DNA from: Nitrospirota bacterium
Lineage (GTDB): Bacteria > Nitrospirota > Nitrospiria > JACQBW01
Reading direction: 5' to 3'
Assembly (NCBI GenBank): GCA_016194305.1
Contig: JACQBW010000003.1
Location: forward strand, 103,224-154,642
Length of the DNA: 51,419 nucleotides
Shown here: piece by piece, positions 16,323 through 24,986 of the stretch
How the letters are laid out: every line of letters begins with the position of its first letter
How positions within the stretch are numbered: the stretch's first letter is position 1
Program-made: the position numbers and the translations under genes
Notes under the pieces: generated by a model
What the model was told of the DNA's origin: nothing
Databases searched by the model: none
Seen by the model: the letters and a program-made list of their open reading frames with translations, nothing else

Positions 16323-17065
16323 CGGTCGTAAAGAGGCGGGGGATAGTTCCGATAAAGGTACCTAAATTTCAGAATCATCAAAAAGGAGCTTAAGATGATC
16401 TTAAAGTTAAAAGTGGACTGACCCGCGACTCTTTCCTCGAAGAGAATGGGGATCTCTTTTATGGAAAAGTTTCTGAGGTGGGCCCGGTATAAAATCTCCT
16501 GTACAATTGAAGGGCCGTTTGAAACAAGAGTCTCGACTTCGATATCTTCCAATACTTTTCTTCTAAATAACCGGTATCCAGCTGTACAATCCTTAACCGG
16601 GATTCCTAAAAGAAGCCGAATATAAAAATTAGCGGCTTTGGTAATGAGAGGCCGTGTCAATCCTCTTCCGGTTTCTCCGCCACCCTGGACTCCCCTCGAA
16701 CCAATGACCAGATCAAACTCTTGAATCTCCTTTAGAAATTGTGGAATAAAAGATGGGTTATGCGAAAAGTCAGAGTCCATCTCAAGTATCGTCTCTGCTT
16801 TTTGGCGCATGGCATAAATAAACCCTTCAGCTCCCGCGCTTCCTCGCCCCTTTCTGCCGATTCGATGCAGAAGATGAATTCTGGGATCTTTTGCCTTAAG
16901 GTTCTCGACCAGTTTCCAGGTTCCGTCTGGCGAGTCGTCATCCACAACCACGATGTGGGATTCGGGAGATACTTCATGGATTCGGGCAATTAATGGAACA
17001 ATATTTTTCGATTCGTTATAAGTCGGTATCATGACCATGAGCGGAATGATATCGGGTCCACTCAT
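16319..17065 (-). CDS. polyprenyl-phosphate glycosyltransferase (DPM1-like, GT2)
   Basis: Makes polyprenyl-phosphate-sugar (dolichyl-phosphate-mannose synthase type) from a nucleotide sugar at the inner face of the membrane. Seen: IPTYNESKNI (about 13-22), the nucleotide-binding VVDDDSPDGT (40-49), the metal motif DSD at 97-99 within EMDSDFSHNP, and AGYRLFRRKVL. At 248 aa it is the short form without multiple membrane helices. The start ATG (17063-17065) lies 3 bp after the upstream stop; the much longer open frame to 17353 is only read-through within the neighbour. GDP-mannose could come from the manC and phosphomannomutase genes at 24987-27887. Confidence 0.88.
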   Translation of the reverse strand: MSGPDIIPLMVMIPTYNESKNIVPLIARIHEVSPESHIVVVDDDSPDGTWKLVENLKAKDPRIHLLHRIGRKGRGSAGAEGFIYAMRQKAETILEMDSDFSHNPSFIPQFLKEIQEFDLVIGSRGVQGGGETGRGLTRPLITKAANFYIRLLLGIPVKDCTAGYRLFRRKVLEDIEVETLVSNGPSIVQEILYRAHLRNFSIKEIPILFEERVAGQSTFNFKIILSSFLMILKFRYLYRNYPPPLYDR

Positions 17066-17067
17066 TC

Positions 17068-18189
17068 TTATACAGACTCGACAAAAGAAGGACCCAGGAT
17101 CCTGCGCATCGATTGAATAACGCTTTCCAAAGCGATCAAATCCATGCAAGTCGTTGTCTCTGGACAGATCTGCTTGTAACAGGGTGCACAACCAATGGTC
17201 GTCACAATTTTTTCGCCCAGGCCATAGAGATCGATTTCCTGCGAACAGGTGGGTCCAAACAAGACCAGAAGTTTTACTTTTAGTCCGATAGCGATATGCA
17301 TACCAAGCGTATCTCCGGTCACAATCATTTGGCAGCGTTCCATCAGAGCGCAAAACTCTAGAAGAGGAAAATCTCCGGGATGATATACCTTCTGATTGGA
17401 TTTGGACTGGATAAATTTGTTTAACTCCCTTTCTCTTTCTCCGCCAAAAAGGATAAACTGTACGCGGTCTTGCCGGCTCAACCGATTAATCAGTTCCACA
17501 TAATAGTCGGGTGTCCAATTCTTATTCGCAAAGATTCCCCCTGCACCGGTATTCAATCCGATCAAACAGACCTCCTTGCGCAATCCGAGCATTTCATAGG
17601 TCTCTTTGGCACGGACTCTTGCAGATTCAGGTATTTCAAGAATATAGGGCTCCTGGCCATATTTAAAGCCGACCGCTTCACAGACCAGATCCTGGTAGGA
17701 TCTCTTGTTCTTGAAGAATTTGAGTTCATCCGAAAGGCCCAGAGTGAAATAGTACTCTGCTTCAGAATTTAAGGGGAAGACATTTCCTTCACGGGAAAGA
17801 CCGATCCCTCTTTTTTCTCGGGCATTTATCTTCATTGCTAACGCTGCGGTTCTGGGTTCTTTATCTAAAGAAAGCAGGAGATCAAACGATTCAATTGAAA
17901 GGCGGGCCAGGTCGGGAGAATCATAGATATAAAGGCGATCAATCAGCTTATTATATTTTAGAAGATCCGCAGAAGGTGGATCCGTCAACCAGGTGATAAA
18001 TGAATGGGGATATTCCCTTTTGAGAATATGAAGGAGCGGGGTCGTTCTCAAAACATCTCCCATCGCGGCATGTTTCAGAATCAAGATCCGGGTGCCCATT
18101 GGCTGGTAATCGGTACAGCCTTCGCAGAGCCGTTTCTTGACACAAGGTTTATCGCCCCTGTAATAGACGCAATCGAGATTCAAAATCAT
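17068..18189 (-). CDS. GT9-family (heptosyltransferase-like) glycosyltransferase with N-terminal Cys cluster
   Basis: A 373-aa GT-B enzyme of family 9, which transfers heptose or related sugars from ADP/UDP donors. The family start ILILKHAAMGDVLRTTPLL is at about 35-53 and the donor-site segment GDTLGMHIAIGL replaces the usual NDSGPMH. Before the catalytic domain there is a 30-residue extension with C7, C16, C22 and C25, which could hold a zinc ion or Fe-S cluster. A second cysteine group near 330-345 (GCAPCYKQICPETTTC) is common in this family. It overlaps the GT39 gene upstream by 4 bp. Confidence 0.85.
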   Translation of the reverse strand: MILNLDCVYYRGDKPCVKKRLCEGCTDYQPMGTRILILKHAAMGDVLRTTPLLHILKREYPHSFITWLTDPPSADLLKYNKLIDRLYIYDSPDLARLSIESFDLLLSLDKEPRTAALAMKINAREKRGIGLSREGNVFPLNSEAEYYFTLGLSDELKFFKNKRSYQDLVCEAVGFKYGQEPYILEIPESARVRAKETYEMLGLRKEVCLIGLNTGAGGIFANKNWTPDYYVELINRLSRQDRVQFILFGGERERELNKFIQSKSNQKVYHPGDFPLLEFCALMERCQMIVTGDTLGMHIAIGLKVKLLVLFGPTCSQEIDLYGLGEKIVTTIGCAPCYKQICPETTTCMDLIALESVIQSMRRILGPSFVESV

Positions 18190-19670
18190 GATTTTAATCC
18201 TTTAAAACCGTACGACTTATAAAAATAAAAGGTTCGGATGAGCTCTCCACGACGGTATATCCGGACCGGAGATTCTTTTTCAATTCTCTGAAACAATTTC
18301 CCGAATTTCTCGACAGGGTCGATATCATACCGATTGTCAGTGACAAAAAGCCCATTTTGTCCCTTCAGTTTATCAGGATCGTCCCAAAAATCAAATTGTG
18401 TTTTGTCCTCATTGAAACAATAAATACCGTATGCCTGCCCGGTATAGAATCCTATCTGGTCGGCAATCAGGAATTTATAGGAATAGATAAACGAAGATCT
18501 CTCTGATGTCATCTCTGCCTGAAGACGATTTATTTCCCTCGCCGCCTCCGGCCAGCCGTAAAGGTCATTGGTCGGATCCGCATTGGAACGAATAAAATGG
18601 GTGATGGGAATAAGACCTGTAAGAGCCTGTATTGGAATAATGAGAGTCAGAACAAGGCCAAAAACAATCGCCGGCGTCCGCCAAGGTTTCAAATTTGGAC
18701 GTATGTCCATCCAGATCGCAAGCGAAATGAAAGGAGTCACAAAACCAAGTGCCGGCCAATGAGGCAAAATGCGATGAAAACTGCCTATCATGTCAAACAG
18801 GAACAAAGTGGGTGCTCCGAAAAAGAAAAGAAAGAGATGTTTTTCATCCCGGTTTCCGAATCCACGCATGCCGCTTAAAAAGAGGGCAATAAAGGAGAGG
18901 ACAAACAGGATAGGTGAAATATAGGCGAATTGAGCTCCCAAAATTTGAAAAAAGAGGGTTAAAGAAAAGGAAGGGTCCACGCCGAGTCCATGATTGAACT
19001 GGAATCCGAATGAAGCCCAGTCATGCCGGGCATTCCAGACAATAACTGGCATGACGATAAGAAATCCCAATGCCAGAGCAATATAGGGCTCTTTCCTGTA
19101 TAAGAGATTTCTCTTTTTCGGTGAAACAAGAAGGTACAGAAATGCTGAGAGCGGGAGAAGTACTGCGTTGTATTTGCTCAGAAGGGCGACTCCCAGTGTC
19201 AGGCCGGACAATAGCCAATACCGCAGGCGATCGGGTTCCTGAATGGCCCGATAAAAAAAAAGAATAAAAAAGATCCAGGCAGCCCCAAGCGAACTGTCGG
19301 GTACCATTAATACCGATCCTAAAAACGAAAAGACAGGAGAAATATTGAGAAAGAGAACGGTCATGAATCCTGTTTTTTCATCCTGAATTGCGGTCCCTAG
19401 ATGAAATGCACCGAACGATGCCAGCGCAAATAACAGAACCGCACCGATTCGAACGAAAAATTCGTGGTGGCCGCCGATTTCGGTAAATAAAGCAATGATC
19501 CAGGCCACCATTGGAGGATGATCAAAATAGCTCCAGTCGAGATGCTGACTCCACATCCAGTAATGAGCTTCATCATCCCCGAGTCCAACCTGTCCGATCA
19601 TCAGAAGTCGCAGCAGAGCGCTGATCGAAATCACGAGAAAAGTGTATTCACGAAAACTTCTCAATATCAC
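18186..19670 (-). CDS. GT39-family (ArnT/PMT-like) glycosyltransferase, second copy
   Basis: A 494-aa polytopic membrane enzyme and paralogue of the gene at 14823. The catalytic loop has DDEAHYWMWS (D32, D33, E34) and SYFDHPPMVAW; about ten hydrophobic helices follow, then a soluble C-terminal region (about 370-494). It begins with GTG at 19668-19670 without an obvious ribosome site. Two GT39 enzymes flanking one donor-synthase gene suggest two successive sugars or two acceptors. It overlaps the GT9 gene by 4 bp and follows the PAP2 gene by 24 bp. Confidence 0.87.
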   Translation of the reverse strand: MILRSFREYTFLVISISALLRLLMIGQVGLGDDEAHYWMWSQHLDWSYFDHPPMVAWIIALFTEIGGHHEFFVRIGAVLLFALASFGAFHLGTAIQDEKTGFMTVLFLNISPVFSFLGSVLMVPDSSLGAAWIFFILFFYRAIQEPDRLRYWLLSGLTLGVALLSKYNAVLLPLSAFLYLLVSPKKRNLLYRKEPYIALALGFLIVMPVIVWNARHDWASFGFQFNHGLGVDPSFSLTLFFQILGAQFAYISPILFVLSFIALFLSGMRGFGNRDEKHLFLFFFGAPTLFLFDMIGSFHRILPHWPALGFVTPFISLAIWMDIRPNLKPWRTPAIVFGLVLTLIIPIQALTGLIPITHFIRSNADPTNDLYGWPEAAREINRLQAEMTSERSSFIYSYKFLIADQIGFYTGQAYGIYCFNEDKTQFDFWDDPDKLKGQNGLFVTDNRYDIDPVEKFGKLFQRIEKESPVRIYRRGELIRTFYFYKSYGFKGLKS

Positions 19671-19694
19671 GCGGGATCGACTTTCATTCAGGCG

Positions 19695-20294
19695 TTAATT
19701 CCCTTTATTTGAAATAGAAGCGGAAGGTTTGATGAGAAGATGAAAACAATAGCTGTCAGTCAGGAGACAAAATACGAATGTAACGCCGACCCCCAGGATC
19801 ATTCCACCCATGACATCGAGAGGAAAGTGAGCGCCGACATAGATTCGCGATAGTCCCGTTATCAAAGCACACGAGAAGAAGAGCGGAGACCAGCGCTTAA
19901 ATAACATGGAAAGGAAGGTGGCCCCTGAAAAAACGGAATAGGTGTGTCCGGATGGAAAGGAATTCTCCCTGAGCGATCTTCCAATAACATGTACATAGAT
20001 CTGATGCGACTCGATCAAAGCAGCCATCTCCTTCAAAGGCCTGGGTCGATCGATCAGAATCTTGAGAAATCTTCCCACTATTCCCGTTAAAATGAGTCCT
20101 CCAGCGAAAAGGAGAAGGTATTTATAAAAATGTTTCTTATCGTGCCAATACAGAAGCGGAATGACGATCAATACCATCAGCCAGATTTCACCCAGGCGGG
20201 TAAAAGCGGGCATGATGAAATCCAGAAATGGATTCTGCCAGCCGTTATTAACAGAAATGAAGAGTTGATGATCCCACGTTAGAAGTTGCTCCAA
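19695..20294 (-). CDS. PAP2-family membrane phosphatase
   Basis: Removes phosphate from a lipid (di)phosphate at the outer face of the inner membrane. All three PAP2 signatures are visible: K79 to P86 (KILIDRPRP), PSGH at 114-117 and SRIYVGAHFPLD at 149-160. Several hydrophobic helices span the 199 residues. The start is a TTG (20292-20294) with GGGGA five nucleotides upstream. As the first gene of the operon containing two polyprenyl-phosphate-dependent GT39 enzymes, it may recycle undecaprenyl diphosphate, or trim lipid A phosphates as LpxE/LpxF do; the sequence alone does not decide. Confidence 0.88.
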   Translation of the reverse strand: MEQLLTWDHQLFISVNNGWQNPFLDFIMPAFTRLGEIWLMVLIVIPLLYWHDKKHFYKYLLLFAGGLILTGIVGRFLKILIDRPRPLKEMAALIESHQIYVHVIGRSLRENSFPSGHTYSVFSGATFLSMLFKRWSPLFFSCALITGLSRIYVGAHFPLDVMGGMILGVGVTFVFCLLTDSYCFHLLIKPSASISNKGN

Positions 20295-20416
20295 TATTTC
20301 CCCAAACCTGAATTTGCAAAACGAATAGAACGAAAAAGAATGCTGATCTGAAAGGCCGTAACCACGAGAACAAAGATGTAGAACCGGGTTAGTCCCGGAA
20401 TGATTCCGGTCGGCAA
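20279..20416 (-). CDS. possible 45-aa membrane peptide
   Basis: An ORF in the 144-bp gap between purD and the PAP2 gene, ending 16 bp inside the PAP2 start. It opens with a possible TTG at 20414-20416 and encodes a clear hydrophobic helix (FYIFVLVVTAFQISILF) followed by a basic tail (RSIRFANSGLGKYW). The composition looks protein-like, but there is no ribosome site at normal spacing and no family is recognised. The region also forms alternative hairpins, so it may be structured non-coding DNA. Confidence 0.25.
   Translation of the reverse strand: MPTGIIPGLTRFYIFVLVVTAFQISILFRSIRFANSGLGKYWSNF
20384..20409. other. two overlapping alternative hairpins after purD
   Basis: CCGGG (20384-20388) can pair with CCCGG (20394-20398); CCGGAA (20395-20400) can pair with TTCCGG (20404-20409). 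The arms share bases 20395-20398, so the two hairpins exclude each other. The site is about 30 bp after the purD stop and about 90 bp before the PAP2 start on the minus strand. It could mark an operon boundary, but lacks the T-run of a simple intrinsic terminator. Confidence 0.4.
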
Positions 20417-20438
20417 TAACTGTAAAGTTAAATCCTGA

Positions 20439-21713
20439 TTACCGATTTACGGCCTTTAGACCAATATCTTTTCTATATTGCATACCGTCAAAATGAATTT
20501 TGGAAATCGCCTCGTACGCAAATTTTCTCGCTTCCTGAATCGATTTTCCGCAGGCAGTAACTCCAAGCACTCTCCCGCCGGAAGCCAGTACGGATTGGTT
20601 TTTGAATTCGGTACCGGCATGAAAGACGAGACCATGATCTTCCTTGGCGTTAATGGTCTCTAAACCTGTAATGGGAACTTTGGCGCCGGAAGATACGGGA
20701 TACCCTGCTGAGGCGATAACGACGCAGACTGAGGCCTCGTCTTGCCACTTAAGCTGAAATCGATCCAACTGACCATCAGCGGTCTTTTGAAGTAGTTCGA
20801 CAAAATCAGACTGAAGACGGGTCAGAATGACCTGAGTTTCAGGATCACCCAATCGCGCATTAAATTCGAGGACTTTTATTCCTCCCCGCGTTAGAATCAG
20901 ACCACCGAAGAGGAATCCTGTGAACGGGGCCCCTTCCAATTCCATGGCGCGGACTATGGGAATCATGATCTGATTCAGAATTTCCGCCTTTTGCGTTTCA
21001 GTCACAAGGGGAACAGGGGAATAAGCGCCCATACCACCTGTATTGGGTCCCATGTCACCATCAAATATCTTTTTATGATCCTGGGCTTCCGCCAGGGGAA
21101 GAACATGTTTTCCGTCTGTAATGACCAGAAAAGAGATCTCTTCTCCTTCCAGAAATTCTTCAATTAAAACGGAACTTCCGGCATCGCCCAAGCTCCTTTT
21201 TTCCATAAATGATTCAATTGTAGAAATGGCCACCTCGTCCGACTCTGCAATGACAACCCCTTTTCCTGCTGCCAGACCATCCGCTTTGATCACCAGAGGT
21301 TTTGGAGTTTTTAAAATAAATTCCCTGGCTTTTTTCGCAGAGGTAAAAATCTCTGCGGTCGCTGTCGGAATTTGATATTTGAACATGATCTCTTTCGAAT
21401 AGGCTTTGCTCGACTCGATCCGGGAAGCTCTTTGAGTTGGCCCCACAATCTTGAGCCCATTTTTCCTGAATTGATCACAAATTCCAAGCGAAAGAGGAAG
21501 TTCCGGCCCAACGAGGGTCAAATCAATCTTTTCATTCAGGGCAAACTCCAGAATGCCTTGGATATCATCCACTTTTAATTGAACCGTCTCGGCTAACTTT
21601 CCTATCCCCGGGTTGCCCGGAATGGCATAGATTTTTGGTCGCGCCGGAGACTGGGAAAGCTTCCAGACCATTGCGTGTTCCCGTCCTCCACTCCCTATGA
21701 CCAATATCTTCAT
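20439..21713 (-). CDS. purD: phosphoribosylamine-glycine ligase
   Basis: Second step of purine synthesis: joins glycine to phosphoribosylamine using ATP, in the cytosol. The 424-aa protein starts with ILVIGSGGREHAMVWKL (Rossmann-like N domain), carries the ATP-grasp segments PLVIKADGLAAGKGVV (about 140-155) and GPNTGGMGAYSPVP (about 220-233), and ends with the GARS C domain. The start at 21711-21713 was chosen because the first beta strand begins there and GGAT precedes it; the frame open to 21758 lacks support. It follows purH on the same strand, separated by repeat copy 3. Confidence 0.95.
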   Translation of the reverse strand: MKILVIGSGGREHAMVWKLSQSPARPKIYAIPGNPGIGKLAETVQLKVDDIQGILEFALNEKIDLTLVGPELPLSLGICDQFRKNGLKIVGPTQRASRIESSKAYSKEIMFKYQIPTATAEIFTSAKKAREFILKTPKPLVIKADGLAAGKGVVIAESDEVAISTIESFMEKRSLGDAGSSVLIEEFLEGEEISFLVITDGKHVLPLAEAQDHKKIFDGDMGPNTGGMGAYSPVPLVTETQKAEILNQIMIPIVRAMELEGAPFTGFLFGGLILTRGGIKVLEFNARLGDPETQVILTRLQSDFVELLQKTADGQLDRFQLKWQDEASVCVVIASAGYPVSSGAKVPITGLETINAKEDHGLVFHAGTEFKNQSVLASGGRVLGVTACGKSIQEARKFAYEAISKIHFDGMQYRKDIGLKAVNR

Positions 21714-21770
21714 TAACGATCCATCACTATCTTGATCTCCATATAAATAACGATCCATTTTTTGTTCGCC

Positions 21771-21877
21771 GAGAATCGTTCATATACAAGGCCGCAGTTT
21801 CGAAGACGACGGAGCCGTACAATACAGGTACCTTGACGAGTCTGAGAAACAAGAACGCCGCAGATGAGCTATTTCTC
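21771..21877. repeat. palindromic intergenic repeat, copy 3
   Basis: The most diverged copy (about 107 bp), lying between purH and purD and ending 14 bp from the purH stop codon. Outer arms GAGAAT and ATTTCTC pair; an inner GTAC/GTAC hairpin is kept. The core shares CAAGGCCGCAGTTTCGA, GCCGTAC, TTGA and AAGAACGC-GCAG with copies 1 and 2, in the same plus-strand orientation. Confidence 0.65.
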
Positions 21878-21891
21878 AGTGGCCATTGAAT

Positions 21892-23463
21892 TTAATGGCG
21901 GAAATGTCGCATGCCGGTAAACACCATCGACATCCCATGTTCATTGGCCGCCTGTATGACTTCGCTGTCCTTGATTGATCCGCCCGGTTGAATGACCGCC
22001 CGAATCCCCGCTTTAAATGCAGCATCCAATCCATCTCGAAACGGAAAAAAGGCATCGGATGCCATCACAGCGCCTGACAGAGGTTTTTGGGCTTTTGAAG
22101 TTGCAAGTTGAACGGAGTCAATCCGGCTCATCTGTCCCGCTCCTATTCCTATCGTTTGAGTCCCAGAAGCAAAAATAATCGCATTCGATTTGACATGTTT
22201 ACAGACTTTCCAGGCAAAATCCATTGCGGCGAGTTCCTCAGCGGTCGGTATTCTTTGGGTTACCACTTTTAGATCCTTGATGTCTTTAATCGATCCCAAA
22301 TCCCGATCCTGCAGTAAAAGCCCGCCGGTAATCCTTTTAAATTCAAATTTTTCCCGTGCAGATTGAATGAGGTTCCCGGTTGAAAGAATCCGGATATCCC
22401 TTTTTCTTTTCAATTCAAAAAGGGCATCTTCAAGAAAAGAAGGGGCTATGACGACTTCGACAAAGGTGGAGGTAATTTCTTTCGCAGTCGCAAGGTCAAC
22501 GGATTGGTTAAAGGCAATGACTCCCCCAAATGCGGAGATAGGATCAGTTTCCCTTGCTTTTTGATAGGCTTGCAAGGGATCAGATCCCAATGCCACACCG
22601 CATGGATTATTATGTTTTACAATGACTGCGCAGGGCTCTCGATATTCTTTGACCAATTCAAATGCCGAATTGGCGTCCAAATAGTTATTGTATGACATTT
22701 CCTTTCCATGGAGAAGGGATGCGCGCGCTACCGAAACTTCGAAAGAACTATTATCTTTGTAAAATGCCCCTCTTTGATGAGGATTTTCTCCATATCGAAG
22801 GATCTGAGCTTTTTCATAGGTTAAAGTCAATATGTCGGGAAAATCCCTTTCATGATCAGGATCTTTGGAACCCCTTTGTTGATTGAGATAAGCTGCAATA
22901 ATGGAATCATATCGAGAAGTATGTGAAAAAACCTTTCTTGCCAGGTCGAACAGTGTTTCACTTCTTAAACTCCCCCGATTTTCGTTCATTTCCTGGACAA
23001 CCTTGGCATAGTCACCCGGATCCACAACGACAGCGACGTCTTTATAATTTTTCGCCGCTGACCGGAGCATGGCAGGTCCACCGATATCGATATTTTCAAT
23101 CGCTTCCTCAAACGAAACATCCGGTTTGGAAACCGTCATTTCAAAGGGATAAAGATTGACCACGACCAGATCAATCGGAGAAATTCCATTTCTCTTCATT
23201 TCTTCCTGATGCGACGCGAGATCTCTTCTCCCCAGAAGCCCTCCATGGACTTTAGGATGAAGTGTTTTAACACGTCCGTCCAATATCTCGGGGAAGCCGG
23301 TGAACTCAGAGATCTCCTTCGCAGGTATGGCATTTCCTCGAAGAAATTTTGCTGTTCCCCCGGTAGAAAGAATCTCAACTCCGCTCTTGTGAAGATGATT
23401 GGCAAAGTCGAGCAATCCCGATTTATCTGACACACTGATAAGAGCCCGTTCTATCTTTTTCAT
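21892..23463 (-). CDS. purH: bifunctional AICAR transformylase/IMP cyclohydrolase
   Basis: Last two steps of de novo purine synthesis. The 523-aa protein has the N-terminal MGS-like cyclohydrolase domain ([11 protein letters not shown] at about 7-17, [25 protein letters not shown]) and a C-terminal transformylase domain with the catalytic lysine-histidine in IVKHNNPCG. The ending [21 protein letters not shown] and FTGMRHFRH is the usual family C terminus. The length is normal and no key residue is missing. The AAGGA ribosome site is slightly far from the ATG. It precedes purD, so the two purine genes form a unit with a repeat between them. Confidence 0.96.
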   Translation of the reverse strand: MKKIERALISVSDKSGLLDFANHLHKSGVEILSTGGTAKFLRGNAIPAKEISEFTGFPEILDGRVKTLHPKVHGGLLGRRDLASHQEEMKRNGISPIDLVVVNLYPFEMTVSKPDVSFEEAIENIDIGGPAMLRSAAKNYKDVAVVVDPGDYAKVVQEMNENRGSLRSETLFDLARKVFSHTSRYDSIIAAYLNQQRGSKDPDHERDFPDILTLTYEKAQILRYGENPHQRGAFYKDNSSFEVSVARASLLHGKEMSYNNYLDANSAFELVKEYREPCAVIVKHNNPCGVALGSDPLQAYQKARETDPISAFGGVIAFNQSVDLATAKEITSTFVEVVIAPSFLEDALFELKRKRDIRILSTGNLIQSAREKFEFKRITGGLLLQDRDLGSIKDIKDLKVVTQRIPTAEELAAMDFAWKVCKHVKSNAIIFASGTQTIGIGAGQMSRIDSVQLATSKAQKPLSGAVMASDAFFPFRDGLDAAFKAGIRAVIQPGGSIKDSEVIQAANEHGMSMVFTGMRHFRH

Positions 23464-23500
23464 ATCAACACATGATGTCCTTTATTATCCTGAACCTGAC

Positions 23501-24121
23501 TTAATGAATAAAGAGATAAAAACCATCCAGAAAATAGAATAAGCCTACGGTCGACAGGCCGATTCCGAGAAGCCAGAGTTCCTTTCGTCTGGTCATCGCC
23601 GCCACGGATGAGAGGGCAATAGCGACCTGAAACATCACTTCGGAAAGTGCAAATCCGTGATGGTGTTCCATATTTTCTGAAGATTTTCTGCTATTTTCTT
23701 CCGCTTGTTTTTCAAGTTCTTCGGCTTTCAACTTAATTTCACTCTGCTCATCCTTATATTTCTTCACTTTCTCCCCATAGTTCACCAGGAGTGAGGAGTC
23801 CTTCTTCAGATCATGGAGCAGATCCTTTTGGGAATCATAGATAATGCCTTTAATTCCTTTTGCCTGATAATAGGCCCATTGATCAGAGGCCCTCGCCTGC
23901 GAAAGGATCGACGAGTTCTTGGAAAGAAGGGCTTCATTGGTATGAAAATTTGATTCCATGGTAGCAATGGCCGCCAGGACGGCTATCAGAGCTGTCGTCA
24001 GGGCAACATATTTGATCCAGGCGATTTTCTTTTCTTCTAGGTGATGTTCCTTTCTTTCTTCCTCAAGTTCATGAATGGTCTCTTCGAGTTTCTCCATCTG
24101 TTGTTCGGTAAATTCGGACAT
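23501..24121 (-). CDS. DUF4337-type membrane protein
   Basis: A 206-aa protein with an N-terminal charged coiled-coil stretch (about 5-32, rich in Glu, Lys and His), a membrane helix (about 36-56), a second long coiled-coil region (about 60-150), and two C-terminal helices (about 155-205). LTTALIAVLAAIATMES and the following ASDQWAYYQAKGIK match the DUF4337 pattern. The function is unknown. AAGGAT is well placed before the ATG. The gene follows the methyltransferase gene by only a few bases, so it is probably co-transcribed. Confidence 0.75.
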   Translation of the reverse strand: MSEFTEQQMEKLEETIHELEEERKEHHLEEKKIAWIKYVALTTALIAVLAAIATMESNFHTNEALLSKNSSILSQARASDQWAYYQAKGIKGIIYDSQKDLLHDLKKDSSLLVNYGEKVKKYKDEQSEIKLKAEELEKQAEENSRKSSENMEHHHGFALSEVMFQVAIALSSVAAMTRRKELWLLGIGLSTVGLFYFLDGFYLFIH

Positions 24122-24125
24122 GAAA

Positions 24126-24962
24126 TTATCCTTTTTTCCTGACGATCAGCATATGATTAAATCCGAATCGGTTAAACGGGAAAATGCCGGAGATCATCAA
24201 ATCAATCCTTCCGAGAAAGATGGCCACGCTTCCTAAAAAAGTCCTTTTTTCTTCCAATAGCCATTTATCAGGAATGAGTGAAGCCAAAATATTATGTCCG
24301 TGCCATTCGATAACTTTCAAATGATTCCGGTTAAGCAAGTTCTCCAATTCAGACGGTGTAAAAGTTTTGAAAGACATCCCTTGCCAGTTTCGCGTAGCAT
24401 GCCCGATACCTTTCGTTTTCCATGCCTCTTTAAGTTCCTTAGGCACGAAAAGAAGTCCGGCATTCCATTTATTGTCGACCTCAAAGGTAATCCAGCCTCC
24501 GGGTTTGACCACACGGGCCATTTCGGATAATGCCTGATCGTATCCCTCTAAAATATGGCTGACCACGTCTCCATAGGATACGATTCCGTCAAAAATATTG
24601 TCAGGAAAAGGAAGCTGACAGGCATTCTCGATCTGAAAAGAGACGTTTGTCAGCTTTGCACATCTTTTTCTGGCCACTTCAACGAATTCTTCTGCGATAT
24701 CTATTCCGGTGACCTGCCTGGCATGACCCGCCATGACGACGGTCTGAACGCCGCTTCCACAGCCGACATCCAGGAGAGAAGTGTATTGATGACCACCCAG
24801 GAGCTTATCAAGAAGCTTGTCATACAGCGCATAGCAGTTTATAAAAAAGGGCTGGTTTACAATGATCTGCTGATAAAGATCGGATAATCGTTGATAGTGA
24901 CTGACGACATTTTTTACCGCTCCGTCCAATGGGGTCTCGTTTCTCTCCGTAATGGTCTGCAT
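24126..24962 (-). CDS. class I SAM-dependent methyltransferase
   Basis: A 278-aa methyltransferase of the UbiE/Methyltransf_11 type. The AdoMet-binding motif LLDVGCGSG is at about 63-71, followed by the acidic end of strand 2 (GIDIAEEFVEVARKR) and post-motif FDGIVSYGDVVSHI. The ATG at 24960-24962 has AGGA five bases upstream; a GTG just before it is less likely. The C-terminal ~90 residues form a hydrophobic, basic region that may dock to membrane or lipid. The substrate is unknown; neighbours are GDP-mannose genes and a membrane protein. Confidence 0.8.
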   Translation of the reverse strand: MQTITERNETPLDGAVKNVVSHYQRLSDLYQQIIVNQPFFINCYALYDKLLDKLLGGHQYTSLLDVGCGSGVQTVVMAGHARQVTGIDIAEEFVEVARKRCAKLTNVSFQIENACQLPFPDNIFDGIVSYGDVVSHILEGYDQALSEMARVVKPGGWITFEVDNKWNAGLLFVPKELKEAWKTKGIGHATRNWQGMSFKTFTPSELENLLNRNHLKVIEWHGHNILASLIPDKWLLEEKRTFLGSVAIFLGRIDLMISGIFPFNRFGFNHMLIVRKKG

Positions 24963-24986
24963 CACTTTCCTGGAAACAGAATCCTT

